A stretch of 22,396 nt of DNA from UTCHB3 sp964431385 (GTDB taxonomy: Bacteria; Bacteroidota; Ignavibacteria; Ignavibacteriales; Ignavibacteriaceae), in contig CAYSJM010000054.1 in assembly GCA_964431385.1 (NCBI GenBank), forward strand, positions 1 through 22,396. Reading direction: 5' to 3'. Of this stretch, positions 22,351 to 22,396 are shown piece by piece. The notes under the pieces are model-generated. The model worked only from the letters and a program-made list of their open reading frames with translations. It did no database searches and had not been told where the DNA came from. How positions within the stretch are numbered: position 1 is the first letter of the stretch; each line of letters opens with the position of its first letter. A program made the position numbers and the translations under genes.

Positions 22351-22396
22351 CTGTCTCACCTCATATCGGTATCCCGACGGAAGAGATTGATATCTA

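Noticed and set aside
1..22396. CRISPR array, prophage or insertion sequence
   Set aside because: No spaced direct repeats, no transposase or integrase genes and no target-site duplications were seen.

Overview
This 22.4-kb window looks like a chromosomal segment from an AT-rich, Gram-negative bacterium of the Bacteroidota/Chlorobiota/Ignavibacteriota (FCB) group. This is inferred from a DUF4837-type lipoprotein, lipoprotein signal peptides, mostly weak Shine-Dalgarno sequences, a TAnnTTTG-type promoter upstream of greA, and an MBOAT-plus-SGNH glycan-acylation cluster. No phage, transposase, CRISPR or plasmid genes are visible. Every gene appears intact.

Layout, left to right. (1) Positions 1-100 hold two short, GC-rich inverted repeats that resemble an interspersed REP-like element. 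(2) A leftward AMP-forming acyl-CoA synthetase and a rightward Rrf2-family Fe-S type regulator diverge from a 188-bp region containing two perfect inverted repeats. One of these lies between a candidate -35 and -10 of the regulator. (3) Positions 2451-10318 hold a cell-envelope module. It has three paralogous exported SGNH hydrolases (one leftward, two rightward), of which the third carries two LysM domains and a basic Lys/Thr tail. An AlgI/DltB-like MBOAT O-acyltransferase and an exported M28 (carboxypeptidase Q-like) peptidase follow. The likely theme is O-acylation and deacylation of a surface glycan or peptidoglycan. (4) Positions 10335-18215 hold a tight housekeeping operon: greA, ribD, ribE, tilS, hpt, ftsH, a DGK1/SEC59-like membrane kinase and a DUF4837 lipoprotein. 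Gene junctions are 1-nt gaps or overlaps of 1, 8 or 14 nt, apart from a 15-nt gap before ftsH. Its only obvious promoter is followed immediately by a strong intrinsic terminator hairpin, which suggests attenuation in the greA leader. (5) A leftward PMR1/SERCA-like Ca2+ P-type ATPase converges on that operon. Divergent from it is a two-gene copper-delivery operon, a SCO1/SenC lipoprotein plus a PCu(A)C chaperone, expected to serve cytochrome c oxidase CuA assembly. (6) A tRNA-Ala(CGC) gene closes the window.

Most genes are ordinary housekeeping or respiratory functions. The parts most worth a second look are the triple-SGNH/MBOAT module, including a central paralog with an altered catalytic block, the greA leader, and the divergent Rrf2/acyl-CoA synthetase control region. 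No intergenic stretch exceeds 300 bases.
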